This document shows positions 22,280 through 35,433 of a stretch of DNA of 64,000 nt, one piece after another. The position numbers and the translations under genes are program-made. The notes under the pieces were generated by a model. That model was not told the origin of the DNA. It made no database searches and saw only the letters and a program-made list of their open reading frames with translations. Each line of letters begins with the position of its first letter. Within the stretch, counting starts at the first letter, position 1. The stretch comes from Acanthosepion esculentum. Taxonomy: Eukaryota; Mollusca; Cephalopoda; Sepiida; Sepiidae. The DNA is taken from contig CAXIWW010000817.1 in NCBI GenBank assembly GCA_964036315.1, positions 8,777,501 to 8,841,500 of the forward strand, in the 5' to 3' direction.

Positions 22280-24400
22280 ACTTTCTGGGACTGTCTCCTG
22301 GGTGGGTGGGTCTTCTGCGTAGGACTTTCTTGGACTGTCTCCTGGGTGGGGGGGGGTCGTCTGCGTGGGACTTTCTGTGACTGGGGGTGGTCTGCGTGGG
22401 ACTTTCTGTGACTGGGGGTTGTCTGCGTGGGACTTTCTGGGACTGGGTCTCGTCTGCGTGGGACTTTCTGGGAAATGTCTGCTGGGTGGGGGGTCATCTG
22501 CGTGGGACGTTGTTGGAATGGGGGTCATCTGCGTGGGACTTTCTGGGACTGGGGGTCGTCTGCTTGGGACTTTCTGGTACTGGGGGTCGTCTGCGTGGGA
22601 CTTTCTTGGACTGTCTCCTGGGTGGGGTGGTCGTCAGCGTGGGACTTTCTGGGACTGGGGTTCGTCTGCGTGGGACTTTCTGGGACTGGGGGTCGTATGC
22701 GTGGGACTTTCTGGGACTGTCGCCTGGGTGGGGTTCGTCTGCGTGGGACTTTCTAGGACTGTCGCCTGGGTGTGGGGTCGTCTGCGTGGGACTTTCTGGG
22801 AGTGGGGGTCGTCTGCGTGGGACTTTCTGGGACTGTCTCCTGGGTGGGGGGTCGTCTGCGTGGGACTTTCTGGGACTGGGGGTCGTCTGCGTGGGTCTTT
22901 CTGGGACTGTCTCCTGTCTGGTGGGTCGTCTGCGTGGGACTTTCCGGGACTGTCTCCTGAGTGAGGGGTCGTCTGCGTGGGACTTGCTGGGACTGGAGGT
23001 CGTCTGCATGGGACTTTCTGGGACTGTCTCCTGGGCTGGGTGTCGTCTGCGTTGGACTTTCTGTGACTCTCTCCTGGGTGGGGGCCGTCTGCGTGGGACT
23101 TTCTGGGACTGGAGGTCTTCTGAATGGGACTTTCCGGGACTGTCTCCTGGGTGGGGGGTCGTCTGCGTTGCTCTTTCTGTGACTGTCTCCTTGGTGGGGG
23201 CCGTCTGCGTGGGACTGTCTGGGACTGGGTGTCGTCTGCTTCGGACTTTCTGGGAGTGTCTCCTGGGTGGGGTGTCGTCTGCGTGGGACTTTCTGGGACT
23301 GGGGGTCGACTGCGTGGGACTTTCTGGGACTGTCTCCTGTCTGGGGGGTCATCTGCGTGGGACTTTCTGGGACTGGGGGTTTTCTGCGTGGGTCTTTCTG
23401 GGACTGTCTCCTGGGTGGGGGTCGTCTGCGTGGGACTTTGTGGGACTGTCTTCTAGGTGGTGGGTCGTCTGCGTGGGACTTTCTGGACTGTCTCCTGGGT
23501 GGGGGGGTCGTCTGCATGGGACTTTCTGGGACTCTCTCCTGGGCTGGGTGTCGTCTGCGTTGGACTTTCTGGGAATGGGTGTCGTCTGCGTGGGACTTTC
23601 TGGGACTGTCTCCTGGGTGGGGGGTCGTCTGCGTAGGACATTCTTGGACTGTCTCCTGGGTGGGGGGTCGTCTGCGTGGGACTTTCTGTGATGGGGGTGG
23701 TCTGCGTGGGACTTTCTGTGACTGGGGGTGGTCTGCGTGGGACTTTCTGGGACTGGGTGACGTCTGCGTGGGACTTTCTGGGAAATGTCTGCTGGGTGGG
23801 GGGTCGTCTGCGTGGGAAGTTGTGGGACTGGGGGTCATCTGCGTGGGACTTTCTGGGACTGGGGGTCGTCTGCTTGGGACTTTCTGATACTGGGGGTCGT
23901 CTGCGTGGGACTTTCTTGGACTGTCTCCTGGGTTGGGGGGTCGTCTGCGTAGGACTTTCTGGGACTGTCGCCTGGGTGGGGGGTCGTCTGCGTGGGACTT
24001 TCTGGGACTGGGGGTCGTCTGCGTGGGACTTTCTGGGACTGTCGCCTGGGTGGGGGGGTCGTCTGCGTGAGACTTTCTGGGAGTGGGGGTCGTCTGCGTG
24101 GGACTTTCTGGGACTGTCTCCTGGGTGGGGGGTCGTCTGCGTGGGACTTTCTGGGACTGGGGGTCGTCTGCGTGGGACTTTCTGGGACTGTCTCCTGTCT
24201 GGTGGGTCGTCTGCGTGGGACTTTCTGGGACTGTCTCCTGAGTGAGGGGTCGTCTACGTGGGACTTGTGGGACTGGAGGTCGTCTGCATGGGACTTTCTG
24301 GGACTGTCTCCTGGCGTGGGTGTCGTCTGCATGGGACTTTCTGGGACTGTCTCCTGGGTGGGTGGGGGGTCGTCTGCGTTGCTCTTTCTGTGACTGTCTC
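22280..24400 (+). repeat. Higher-order repeat copy D2
   Basis: Second copy of D1, starting in the CTGGGTGGGTGGGTCTTC units at about 22,294. It matches until about 24,400, where TCTCCTTGGTGGGGGCC replaces TCTCCTGGGTGGGGGG; a 74-bp insertion then shifts the offset to about 2,979. Small differences include a longer G run at 22,347-22,356 and GTTGGAATGG against GTGGGACTGG near 22,510. Confidence 0.85.
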
Positions 24401-25846
24401 CTTGGTGGGGGCCGTCTGCGTGGGACTTTCTGGGTCTGGGTGTCGTCTGCGTCGGACTTTCTGGGACTGTCTCCTGGGTGGGGGGTCGTCTGCGTGGGAC
24501 TTTCTGGGAATGGGGGTCGTCTGCGTGGGACTTTCTGGGACTGGGGGTCGTCTGCGTGGGACTTTCTGGGAGTGTCTCCTGGGTGGGGGGGTCGTCTGCG
24601 TAGGACTTTCTTGTACTGTCTCCTGGGTGGGGATCGTCTGCGTGGGACTTTCTGGGACTGGGTGTCGTCTGCGTCGGACTTTCTGGGACTGTCTCCTGGG
24701 TGGGGGGTCGTCTGCGTGGGACTTTCTGGGAATGGGGGTCGTCTGCGTCGGACTTTCTGGGACTGTCTCCTGGGTGGGGGGGTCGTCTGCGTAGGACTTT
24801 CTTGGACTGTCTCCTGGGTGCGGGGTCGTCTGCGTGGGACTTTCTGGGACTGGGGTTCGTCTGCGTGGGACTTTCTGGGACTGTCTCCTGGGTGGGGGGG
24901 TCTTCTGCGTAGGACTTTCTGTGACTGTCTCCTTGGTGGGGGCCGTCTGCGTGGGACTGTCTGGGACTGGGTGTCGTCTGCGTGGGACTTTCTGGGACTG
25001 GAAGTCGTCTGCGTGAGACTTTCTGGGACTGGGGGTCGTCTGCGTGGGACTTTCTGGGACTGTCTCCTGTCTGGGGGGTCATCTGCGTGGGACTTTCTGG
25101 GACTGGGGGTTTTCTGCGTGGGTCTTTCTGGGACTGTCTCCTGGGTGGGGGTCGTCTGCGTGGGACTTTGTGGGACTGTCTTCTAGGTGGTAGGTCGTCT
25201 GCGTGGGACTTTCTTGGACTGTCTCCTGGGTGGGGGGGTCGTCTGCATGGGACTTTCTGGGACTCTCTCCTGGGCTGGGTGTCGTCTGCGTTGGACTTTC
25301 TGGGAATGGGGGTCGTCTGCGTGGGACTTTCTGGGACTGTCTCCTGGGTGGGGGGGCGTCTGCGTAGGACTTTCTTGGACTGTCTCCTGGGTGGGGGGTC
25401 GTCTGCGTGGGACTTTCTGTGACTGGGGGTGGTCTGCGTGGGACTTTCTGTGACTGGGGGTGGTCTGCGTGGGTCTTTCTGGGACTGGGTGACGTCTGCG
25501 TGGGACTTTCTGGGAAATGTCTGCTGGGTGGGGGGTCGTCTGCGTGGGACGTTGTGGGACTGGGGGTCATCTGCGTGGGACGTTCTGGGACTGGGGGTCG
25601 TCTGCTTGGGACTTTCTGATACTGGGGGTCGTCTGCGTGGGACTTTCTTGGACTGTCTCCTGGGTTGGGGGGTCGTCTGCGTAGGACTTTCTGGGACTGT
25701 CGCCTGGGTGGGGGGTTGTCTGCGTGGGACTTTCTGGGACTGGGGGTCGTCTGCGTGGGACTTTCTGGGACTGTCGCCTGGGTGGGGTTTCGTCTGCGTG
25801 GGAATTTCTGGGACTGGAGATCGTCTGCATGGGACTTTCTGGGACT
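24401..25846 (+). repeat. Minisatellite mosaic between two duplications
   Basis: Continuous 31/43-bp units. The stretch reuses strings from D1 (for example GGGAATGGGGGTCGTCTGCG units near 24,506 and 24,728, and the GGGAAATGTCTGCTGGG unit near 25,510) without a clean kilobase period. A 74-bp dimer (one 43-mer plus one 31-mer, with GGGTTTCGTCTGCG and GGGACTGGAGATCG) is doubled at about 25,775-25,915. Nothing other than satellite is seen. Confidence 0.75.
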
Positions 25847-27239
25847 GTCGCCTGGGTGGGGTTTCGTCTGCGTGGGAATTTCTGGGACTGGAGATCGTCT
25901 GCGTGGGACTTTCTGGGACTGGGGGTTATATGCGTGGGACTTTCTGGGACTGGGGGTCGTCTGCGTGGGACTTTCTGGGACTGTCTCCTGTCTGGGGGGT
26001 CGTCTGCGTGGGACTTTCTGGGACTGGGCGTCGTCTGCGTGGGTCTTTCTGGGACTGTCTTCTAGGTGGTGTGTCGTCTGCGTGGGACTTTCTGGCACTG
26101 TTTGCTTGGGTGGGGGGTCGTCTGCATGGGACTTTCTGGGATTGGGGGTCGTCTGCGTGGGACCTTCTGGGACTGGGAGTCGTCTGCGTGGGACCTTCTG
26201 GGACTGGGGGTCATCTGCGTGTTACTTTCTGGGACTGGGGGTCGTCTGCATGGGACTTTCTTGGACTGTCTCCTGGGCGGGGGGTCGTCTGCATGGGATT
26301 TCTGGGACTCTCTCCTGGGCTGGGTGTCGTCTGCGTTGGACTTTCTGGGAATGGGGGTCGTCTGCGTGGGACTTTCTGGAACTGTCTCCTGGGTGGGGGG
26401 GTCGTCTGCGTAGGACTTTCTTGGACTGTCTCCTGGGTGGGGGGTCGTCTGCGTGGGACTTTCTGGGACTGTCTCCTGTCTGGGGGGTCGTCTGCGTGGG
26501 ACTTTCTGGGACTGGGGGTTTTCTGCGTGGGTCTTTCTGGGACTGTCTCCTGGGTGGGGGTCGTCTGCGTGGGACTTTGTGCGACTGTCTTCTAGGTGGT
26601 GGGTCGTCTGCGTGGGACTTTCTGGGACTGTCGCCTGGGTGGGGTTTCGTCTGCGTGGGAATTTCTGGGACTGGAGATCGTCTGCGTGGGACTTTCTGGG
26701 ACTGGGGGTTATATGCGTGGGACTTTCTGGGACTGGGGGTCGTCTGCGTGGGACTTTCTGGGACTGTCTCCTGTCTGGGGGGTCGTCTGCGTGGGACTTT
26801 CTGGGACTGGGCGTCGTCTGCGTGGGTCTTTCTGGTACTGTCTTCTAGGTGGTGTGTCGTCTGCGTGGGACTTTCTGGCACTGTTTGCTTGGGTGGGGGG
26901 TCGTCTGCATGGGACTTTCTGTGATTGGGGGTCGTCTGCGTGGGACCTTCTGGGACTGGGAGTCGTCTGCGTGGGACCTTCTGGGACTGGGGGTCATCTG
27001 CGTGGTACTTTCTGGGACTGGGGGTCGTCTGCATGGGACTTTCTTGGACTGTCTCCTGGGCGGGGGGTCGTCTGCATGGGATTTCTGGGACTCTCTCCTG
27101 GGCTGGGTGTCGTCTGCGTTGGACTTTCTGGGAATGGGGGTCGTCTGCGTGGGACTTTCTGGAACTGTCTCCTGGGTGGGGGGGTCGTCTGCGTAGGACT
27201 TTCTTGGACTGTCTCCTGGGTGGGGGGTCGTCTGCGTGG
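25847..27239 (+). repeat. 610-bp segment repeated at 783-bp offset
   Basis: 25,847-26,456 recurs at 26,630-27,239; TCTAGGTGGTGTGTCG lies at 26,061 and 26,844, exactly 783 bp apart. Both copies carry the odd units GGGTTATATGCG, TTTCTGGCACTGTTTGC and CATGGGATTTCTGGG. The 173 bp between them are ordinary units. A few point changes separate the copies (TTTCTGGGACTG against TTTCTGGTACTG near 26,051 and 26,831). Confidence 0.85.
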
Positions 27240-30200
27240 GACTTTCTGTGACTGGGCGTGGTCTGCGTGTGACTTTCTGTGACTGGGCGTGGTCTGCGTG
27301 GGACTTTCTGGGACTGGGTGTCGTCTGCGTGGGACTTTCTGGGAAATGTCTGCTGGGTGGGGGGTCGTCTTCGTGGGACGTTGTGGGACTGGGGGTCATC
27401 TGCGTGGGACTTTCTGGGACTGGGGGTCGTCTGCTTGGGACTTTCTGGTACTGGGGGTCGTCTGCGTGGGACTTTCTTGGACTGTCTCCTGGGTTGGGGG
27501 GTCGTCTGCGTGGGACTTGCTGGGACTGGAGGTCGTCTGCATGGGACTTTCTGGGACTGTCTCCTGGCCTGGGTGTCGTCTGCGTGGGACTTTCTGTGAC
27601 TGTCTCCTGGGTGGGGGCCGTCTGCGTGGGACTTTCTGGGACTGGGTGTCGTCTGCATCGGACGTTCTGGGACTGTCTCCTAGGTGGTGGGTCGTCTGCG
27701 TGGGACTTTCTGGGACTGGGGGTCGTCTGCGTGGGACTTTCTGGGACTGTCTCCTGTCTGGTGGGTCGTCTGCGTGGGACTTTCTGGGACTGTCTCCTGT
27801 CTGGTGGGTCGTCTGCATGGGACTTTCTGGGACTGGAGGTCTTCTGCATGGGACTTTCTGGGACTGTCTCCTGGGTTGGGGGGTCGTCTGCGTTGATCTT
27901 TCTGTGACTGTCTCCTGGGTGGGGGGTCGTCTGCGTGGGACTTTCTGGGAATGGGGGTCGTCTGCGTGGGACTTTCTGGGACTGTCTCCTGTCTAGGGGG
28001 TCGTCTGCGTGGGACTTTCTGGTACTGTCTCCAGGGTGGGGGGTCGTCTGCGTGGGAATTTCTGGGACAGGGTGTCGTCTGCGTGGGACTTTCTGGGACT
28101 GACTCCTGGGTCGGGGGTCGTCTGTGTGGGACTTTCTGGGACTGGGGGTCGTCTGAGTGGGACTTTCTGGGACTGGGGGGTCATCTGCGTGGGACTTTCT
28201 GGGACTGTCTCCTGGGTGGGGGGTCGTCTGCGTGGGACTTTCTGGGACTGGGGGTCGTCTGCGTGGGACTTTCTGGGTCTGGGTGCCGTCTGCGTCGGAC
28301 TTTCTGGGACTGTCTCCTGGGTGGGGGTCGTCTGCGTGGGACTTTTTGTGACTGGGGGTCGTCTTCGTGGGACTTTCTGGGACTGTCTCCTGTCTGGTGG
28401 GTGGTCTGCGTTGGACTTTCTGTGACTGTCTCCTGGGTGAGGGGTCGTTTGCGTGGGACTTTCTGGGACTGGGGGTCGTCTGCGTGGGACTTTCTGGGAC
28501 TGTCTCCTGTCTGGTGGGTCGTCTGCGTGGGACTTTCTGGGACTGTCTCCTGGATGAGGGGTCGTCTGCGTGGGACTTTCTGGGACTGGTGGTCGTCTGC
28601 ATGGGACTTTCTGGGACTGTCTCCTGGGCTGGGTGTCGTCTGCGTTGGACTTTCTGTGACTGTCTCCTGGGTAGGGGCCGTCTGCCTGGGTCTTTCTGGG
28701 ACTGGGTGTCGTCTGCGTCGGACTTTCTGTGACTGTCTCCTGGGTGAGGGGTCGTCTGCGTGGGACTTTCTGGGACTGGAGGTCGTCTGCATGGGACTTT
28801 CTGGGACTCTCTCCTGGGCTGGGTGTCGTCAGCGTTGGACTTTCTGGGAATGGGGGTCGTCTGCGTGGGACTTTCTGGAAAATGTCTGCTGGGTGGGGGG
28901 GTCTTCTGCGTAGGACTTTCTTGGACTGTTTCCTGGGTGGGGGGGTCGTCTGCGTGGGACTTTCTGTGACTGGTGTGGTCTGCGTGGGACTTACTGTGAC
29001 TGGGGGTGGTCTGCGTGGGACTTTCTGGGACTGGGTCTCGTCTGCGTGGGACTTTCTGGGAAATGTCTGCTGGGTGGAGGGTCATCTGCGTGGGACGTTG
29101 TGGGACTGGGGGTCGTCTGCTTGGGACTTTCTGGTACTGGGGGTCGTCTGCGTGGGACTTTCTTGGACTGTCTCCTGGGTGGGGGGGTCGTCAGCGTGGG
29201 ACTTTCTAGGACTGTCGCCTGGGTGGGGGGTCGTCTGCGTGGGACTTTCTGGGAGTGGGGGTCGTCTGCGTGGGACTTTCTGGGACTGTCTCCTGGGTGG
29301 GGGGTCGTCTGCGTGGGACTTTCTGGGACTGGGGGTCGTCTGCGTGGGACTTTCTGGGACTGTCTCCTGTCTGGTGGGTCGTCTGCGTGGGACTTTCTGG
29401 GACTGTCTCCTGAGTGAGGGGTCGTCTGCGTGGGACTTGCTGGGACTGGAGGTCGTCTGCATGGGACTTTCTGGGACTGTCTCCTGGCCTGGGTGTCGTC
29501 TGCGTGGGACTTTCTGTGACTGTCTCCTGGGTGGGGGCCGTCTGCGTGGGACTTTCTGGGACTGGGTGTCGTCTGCATCGGACGTTCTGGGACTGTCTCC
29601 TGGGTGGGGGGGTCGTCTGCGTTGCTCTTTCTGTGACTGTCTCCTTGGTGGGGGCCGTCTGCGTGGGACTGTCTGGGACTGGGTGTCGTCTGCGTCGGAC
29701 TTTCTGGGAGTGTCTCCTGGGTGGGGGGTCGTCTGCGTGGGACTTTCTGGGAATGGGGGTCGTCTGCGTGGGACTTTCTGGGACTGGGGGTCGTCTGCGT
29801 GGGACTTTCTGGGAGTGTCTCCTGGGTGGGGGGGTCGTCTGCGTAGGACTTTCTTGTACTGTCTCCTGGGTGGGGGGTCGTCTGCGTGGGACTTTCTGGG
29901 ACTGGGGATCGTCTGCGTGGGACTTTCTGGGACTGGGTGTCGTCTGCGTCGGACTTTCTGGGACTGTCTCCTGGGTGGGGGGTCGTCTGCGTGGGACTTT
30001 CTTGGAATGGGGGTCGTCTGCGTGGGACTTTCTGGGACTGTCTCCTGGGTGGGGGGGTCGTCTGCGTAGGACTTTCTTGGACTGTCTCCTGGGTGCGGGG
30101 TCGTCTGCGTGGGACTTTCTGGGACTGGGGGTCGTCTGCGTGGGACTTTCTGGGACTGGGGGTCATCTGCGTGGGACTTTCTGGGAGTGTCTCCTGGGTG

Positions 30201-30410
30201 GGGGGTCGTCTGCGTAGAACTTTCTTGTACTGTCTCCTGGGTGGGGGGTCGTCTGCGTGGGAATTTCTGGGACTGGGGATCGTCTGCGTGGGACTTTGTG
30301 GGACTGTCTCCTGTCTGGGGGGTCGTCTGCGTGGGACTTTCTGGGAGTGGGGGTTTTCTGCGTGGGTCTTTCTGGGACTGTCTCCTGGGTGGGGGTCGTC
30401 TGCGTGGGAC
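27240..30410 (+). repeat. Minisatellite mosaic with a 1,920-bp-offset recurrence
   Basis: Continuous 31/43-bp units. A string of about 180 bp containing GGGACTTGCTGGGACTGG, TCTCCTGGCCTGGG and TCTGCATCGGACGTTC occurs at about 27,499 and again at about 29,419. Other runs match D1 (for example 29,750-30,240 against 21,500-22,010). The GGGAAATGTCTGCTGGG/GACGTTGT marker pair is present near 27,340 and 29,060. This is the last part of the left array where long recurrences are easy to see. Confidence 0.75.
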
Positions 30411-33400
30411 TATGTGCGATTGTCTTCTAGGTGGTGGGTCGTCTGCGTGGGACTTTCTGGGATTGGGGATCGTCTGCGTGGGACTTTCTGGGACTGGGGG
30501 TCATATGCGTGGGACTTTCTTGGACTGGGGGTCGTCTGCGTGGGATTTCTGGGACTGTCTCGTGGGTGCGGTGTCGTCTGCGTGGGACTTTCTGGGACTG
30601 GGGCTCGTCTGCGTGGGTCTTTCTGGGACTGTCTCCTGGGTGGGGGTCGTCTGCGTGGGACTTTCTGAGAACTGTCTCCTGTGTGGTGTGTCGTCTGCGT
30701 GGGACATTCTGGGACTGGGGGCCTTCTGCGTGTGACTTTCTGGGACTGTGGTACATTCTGGGACTGTCTCCTGTGTGGGGGGTCTTCTGCGTGGGACTTT
30801 CTGGGACTGTCTCCTGGGTTGGGGGTCGTCTGCACGGGTCCTTCTGGGACTGGTGGTCGTCTGCGTGGGACTTTCTGGGATTGTCTCCTGGGTTGGCTAT
30901 CGTCTGCGTGGGACTTTCTGGGACTGGGGGTCATCTGCGTGGGACTTACTGGGACTGTCTCCTGGGTGCGGGGTCGTCTGCGTGGGACTTTCTGGGACTG
31001 TGGTCGTCTGCGTGGGACTTTCTGGGACTGTCTCCTGGGTGGAGGTTTGTCTGTTTGGGACTTTCTGGGACTGTCTCCTTGGTGGGGGTCGTCTGCATGG
31101 GACTTCCTAGGACTGGGGGTCGTCTGTGTGGGACTTTCTGTTACTGGGGCTCGTCTGCGTGGGTCTTTCTGGGACTGTCTCCTGGGTGGGGGTTCTTCTG
31201 CGTTGTACTTTCTGGGACTGTCTCATGCGTGGGGTGTCGTCAGCGTGGGACTTTCTGGGACTGTCTCCTGGGTGGGGGCTCGTCTTCGTGGGACTTTCTG
31301 AGACTGTCTCTTGGGTGGGCGTCGTCTGCGTGTGATTTTCTGGGACTGTCTACTGGGTGGTGGTCGTCTGCATGGGACTTCCTAGGACTGGGGGTCGTCT
31401 GTGTGGGACTTTCTGGGACTGGGGCTGGTCTGCGTGGGTCTTTGTGGGACTGTCTCCTGGGTGGGGGTTCGTCTGCGTTGGACTTTCTGGGACTGTCTCC
31501 TGGGTGGCGGGTCGTCTGCGTGGGTCTTTCTGGGACTGTCTCCTGGGTGGGGATCGTCTGCGTGCGTTTTTCTGGGAGTGGTTGTCGTCTGCGTGGGTAT
31601 TTCTGGGACTGTCTCCTTGGTAGGGTGTAGACTGCGTCGGACTTTCTGGGACTGCGGGTAGTTTGCGTGGGACTTTCTGGGACTGGGGGTCGTCTGCGTG
31701 GGCTTTCTGGTACTGGGGGTCGTCTGCGTGGGACTTTCTGGGACTGACTTCTGGTTGGGGGGTGGTCTACGTGGGACTTTCTGGGACTGGGTGCCGTCTG
31801 CGTGGGTCTTTCTGGAACACTCTCGTGGATGGGTGGGTCGTCTGTGTGGGATTTTCTGGGACTGGGGATCGTCTGGGTTGGTCTTTCTGGGACTGGGGGT
31901 CGTCTGCGTGGTACATTCTGGGACTGGGGGTCGTCTGCGTGGGCCTTTCTGTGACTGTCTCTTGGGTGGGGGTTCGTCTGCGTGGGACTTTCTGGGACTG
32001 TCTCCTGGGTGTGGGGTCGTCTGCGTTGGACTTTCTTGGAATGGGGCTCGTCTGCGTTGGATTTTCTGGGACTGGGGGTCGTCTGCGTTGGATTTTCTGG
32101 GACTGGGGGTCGTCTGCGTGCGACTTTCTGTGACTGTCTCCTGGGTGGGGGTGTCGACTGCGTGGGACTTTCTGGGACTGGGGGTCGTCTCCGTGTGTCT
32201 TTCTGGGACTGTCTCCTGGGTGGGGGTTCGTCTCCCTGGGACTTTCTGGGACTGGTGTTCGTCTGCGTTGGACTTTCTGGGACTGGGGGTCGTCTGCGTG
32301 GGACTTTCTGGGACTGTCTCCTGGGTGGGGTTCATCTGCGTTGGACTTTCTGGGAATGTCTCCTGGTGGGGGTCGTCTGCATGGGATTTTCTGGGACTGG
32401 GGGTTGTCTGCGTGGGACTTTCTGGGACTGGGGGCCGTCTACGAGGGACTTTCTGGGAGTGGGAGTCGTCTGCATGGGACTTTCTTAGACTGGGGGTCGT
32501 CTGCGTGGGACATTCGGGGACTGTCTCCTGGGTGGGGTGAACGTCTGCGTGGAAATTTCTGTGACTGGGGGTCGTCTGCGTTGGACTTTCTGGGACTGTC
32601 TCTTGGTTGAGGGGCCGTCTGCGTGGGACTTTCTTGGACTGGGGTCGTCTGCGTGGGACTTTCTGGGACTGGGGGCCGTCTGCGTGGGACTTTCTGGGAC
32701 TGTCTCCTGGGTGGGGGGTCGTCTGTTTGGGACTTTCTGAGAACTGTCTCCTGTGTCGTGTGTCGTCTGCGTGGGACTTTCTGGGACTGGGGGTCGTCTG
32801 CGTGTGACTTTGTCGGACTGGGGGTCGTCTGCGTGGGACTTTCTGGGACTGGGGGCCGTCTGCGTGGGACTTTCTGGGAATGTCTCCTGGGACTGTGGGT
32901 CGTCTGCGTTGGACTTCCTGCGTCTGGGGTCGTCTGCGTGGGACTTTCTGGGAATGGGGGTCGTCTGCGTGGGACTTTCTGGGACTGTCTCCTGGTTGGG
33001 GGGTCGTCTGCGTGGGACATTCTGGGAATGTCTCCTGGGACTGTGGGTCGTCTGCATGGGACTTCCTGGGACTGGGTGTCTTCTGCGTGGGACTTTCTGG
33101 GAATGGGGGTCGTCTGCGTGGGACTTTCTGGGACTGTCTCCTGGGTGTGGGGTCATCTGCGTGGGATATCTGGGACTGTCACCTGGGTGGGGGGTCCTCT
33201 GCATGTGACTTTCTGTGACTGGGGATCGTCTGCGTGGGTCTTTATGGGACTGTCTCCTGGGTGGGGGCTGGTCTGCGTGGGACTTTCTGGGACTGGGGGT
33301 CGTCTGCGTCGGTCTTTCTGGGATTGTCTCCTGGGTGGGGGTCATCTGCGTGGGACTTTCTGGGACTGTGGGTCGTCTGCGTGGGACTTTCTGGGACTGT

Positions 33401-33984
33401 CTCCTGTGTGGGGGTTGTCTGCCTGGGACTTGCTGGGCCTGGGGGTCGTCTGCGTGGGATTTTCTGGGACTGGGGGCCGTCTGCGTGGGACTTTGTTGGA
33501 CTGGGGGTCGTCTGCGTGGGATTTTCTGCGACTGGGGTCGTCAGCGTGGGACTTTCTGGGAATGGGGGTCGTCTGCGTGGGACTTTCTGGGACTGTCTCC
33601 TGGGTGGGGGGTCGTCTTTGGTACTTTCTGGGACTGGGGGTCGTCTGCGTCGGTCTTTCTGGGACTGTCTCCTGGGTGGGGGTCGTCTGCATGGGACTTC
33701 CTAGGACTGGGGGTCGTCTGTGTGGGACTTTCTGGGACTGGGGGCCGTCTGCGTGGGTCTTTCTGCGACTGTCTCATGCGTAGGGGTTCGTCAGCGTGGG
33801 ACGTTCTGGGACTGTCTCCTGGGTGGGGGCTCGTCTGCGTGGGTCTTTCTGGGACTGGGGGTAGTCTGCGTCGGACTTTCTGGGACTGCGGGTCGTCTGC
33901 GTGGGCTTTCTGGGACTGGGGGTCGTCTGCGTGGGACTTTCAGGGACTGGGTGCCCTCTGCGTTGGATTTTCTGGGACTGGGGG

Positions 33985-35433
33985 TCGTCTGCGTGGGACT
34001 TTCAGGGACTGGGTGCCCTCTGCGTTGGATTTTCTGGGACTGGGGGTCGTCTCCGTGGGTCTTTCTGGGACTGTCTCCTGGGTGGTGGTTCGTCTCCGTG
34101 GGACTTTCTGGGACTGGGGTTCGTCTGCGTTGGAATTTCTGGGACTGGGGGTCGTCTCCGTGGGACTTTCTGGGACAGGGGGTCGTCTGCGTGGGACTTT
34201 CTGGGACTGTCTCCTGGGTGGGGCTCATCTGCGTGGGACTTTCTGGGAATGTCTCCTGGGTGGGGGTCGTCTGCATGGGACTTTCTGGGACTGGGGGTCG
34301 TCTGCGTGGGACTTTCTGGGACTGTCTGCTGGGTGGGGGTCGTCTGCCGGGGAGTCTCTGGGACTGGGAGTCGAGCGTTGGACATTCTGTGACTGGGGGC
34401 CGTCTACGAGGGACTTTCTGGGAGTGGGGGTCGTCGGCATGGGACTTACTTGGACTGTCTCCTTGGTGGGGGTCGTCTTCATGTGACTTTCTTAGACTGG
34501 GGGTCGTCTGCGTGGGGCATTCTGGGACTGTCTCCTGGGTGGGGGGAACGTCTGCGTCGGATTTTCTCTGACTTGGGGTCGACTGCGTGGGACTTTCTGG
34601 GACTGGGGGCCGTCTGCGTTGGACTTTCTGGGAGTGGGGGTCGTCTGCGTGGGACTTTCTGGGACTGTTTCCTGGGTGGGGACTCGTCTGCGTGGGAGTT
34701 TCTTGGACTGGGGGTCGATGCGTGGGTCATTGTGGGACAGTCTCCTGGGTGCGGTGTTGTCTGCGTGGGACATTGTGGAACTGGGGGTCGTCTGCGCGGG
34801 ACATTCTGGGACTGGGGGTCATCTGCGTGGGACTTTCTGGGACTGTCTCCTTGGTGGGGGTACGACTTTTTGGGACTTTCTGGGACAGCCTCCTGGGTGT
34901 GGGGTCGTCTACGTGGGACTATCTGGGAATGGGGCTCATCTGCGTTGGATTTTCTGGGACTGGGGGTCGTCTGCGTGGGACTTTCTGGGACTGTCTCCTG
35001 GGTGGTGGTTCGTCTCCGTGGGACTTTCTGGGACTGGGGTTCGTCTGCGTTGGACTTTCTGGGACTGGGGGTCGTCTGCGTGGGACTTTCTGGGACAGGG
35101 GGTCGTCTGCGTGGGACTTTCTGGGACTGTCTCCTGGGTGGGGCTCATCTGCGTGGGACTTTCTGGGACTGTCTGCTGGGTGGGGGTCGTCTGCGTGGGT
35201 GTCTCTGGGACTGGGAGTCGAGCGTTGCACTTTCTGTGACTGGGGGCCGTCTACGAGGGACTTTCTGGGAGTGGGGGTCGTCGGCATTGGACTTTCTGGG
35301 ACTGTCTCCTTGGTGGGGGTCGTCTTCATGGGACTTTCTTAGACTGGGGGTCGTCTGCGTGGGACATTCTGGGACTGTCTCCTGGGTGGGGGGAACGTCT
35401 GCGTCGGATTTTCTCTGACTTGGGGTCGACTGC
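33985..35433 (+). repeat. Segment repeated at 920-bp, then 847-bp, offset
   Basis: GGTGGTGGTTCGTCTCCG lies at 34,081 and 35,001 (920 bp). From about 34,240 the offset drops to 847 because one copy lacks a 73-bp step (43-mer plus 31-mer, less one base). The match runs on through the peculiar units TCGAGCGTTG (34,372 and 35,219), CCGTCTACGAGGGAC and GGGGGGAACGTCTGCG. It ends near 34,586 and 35,433. Confidence 0.75.
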
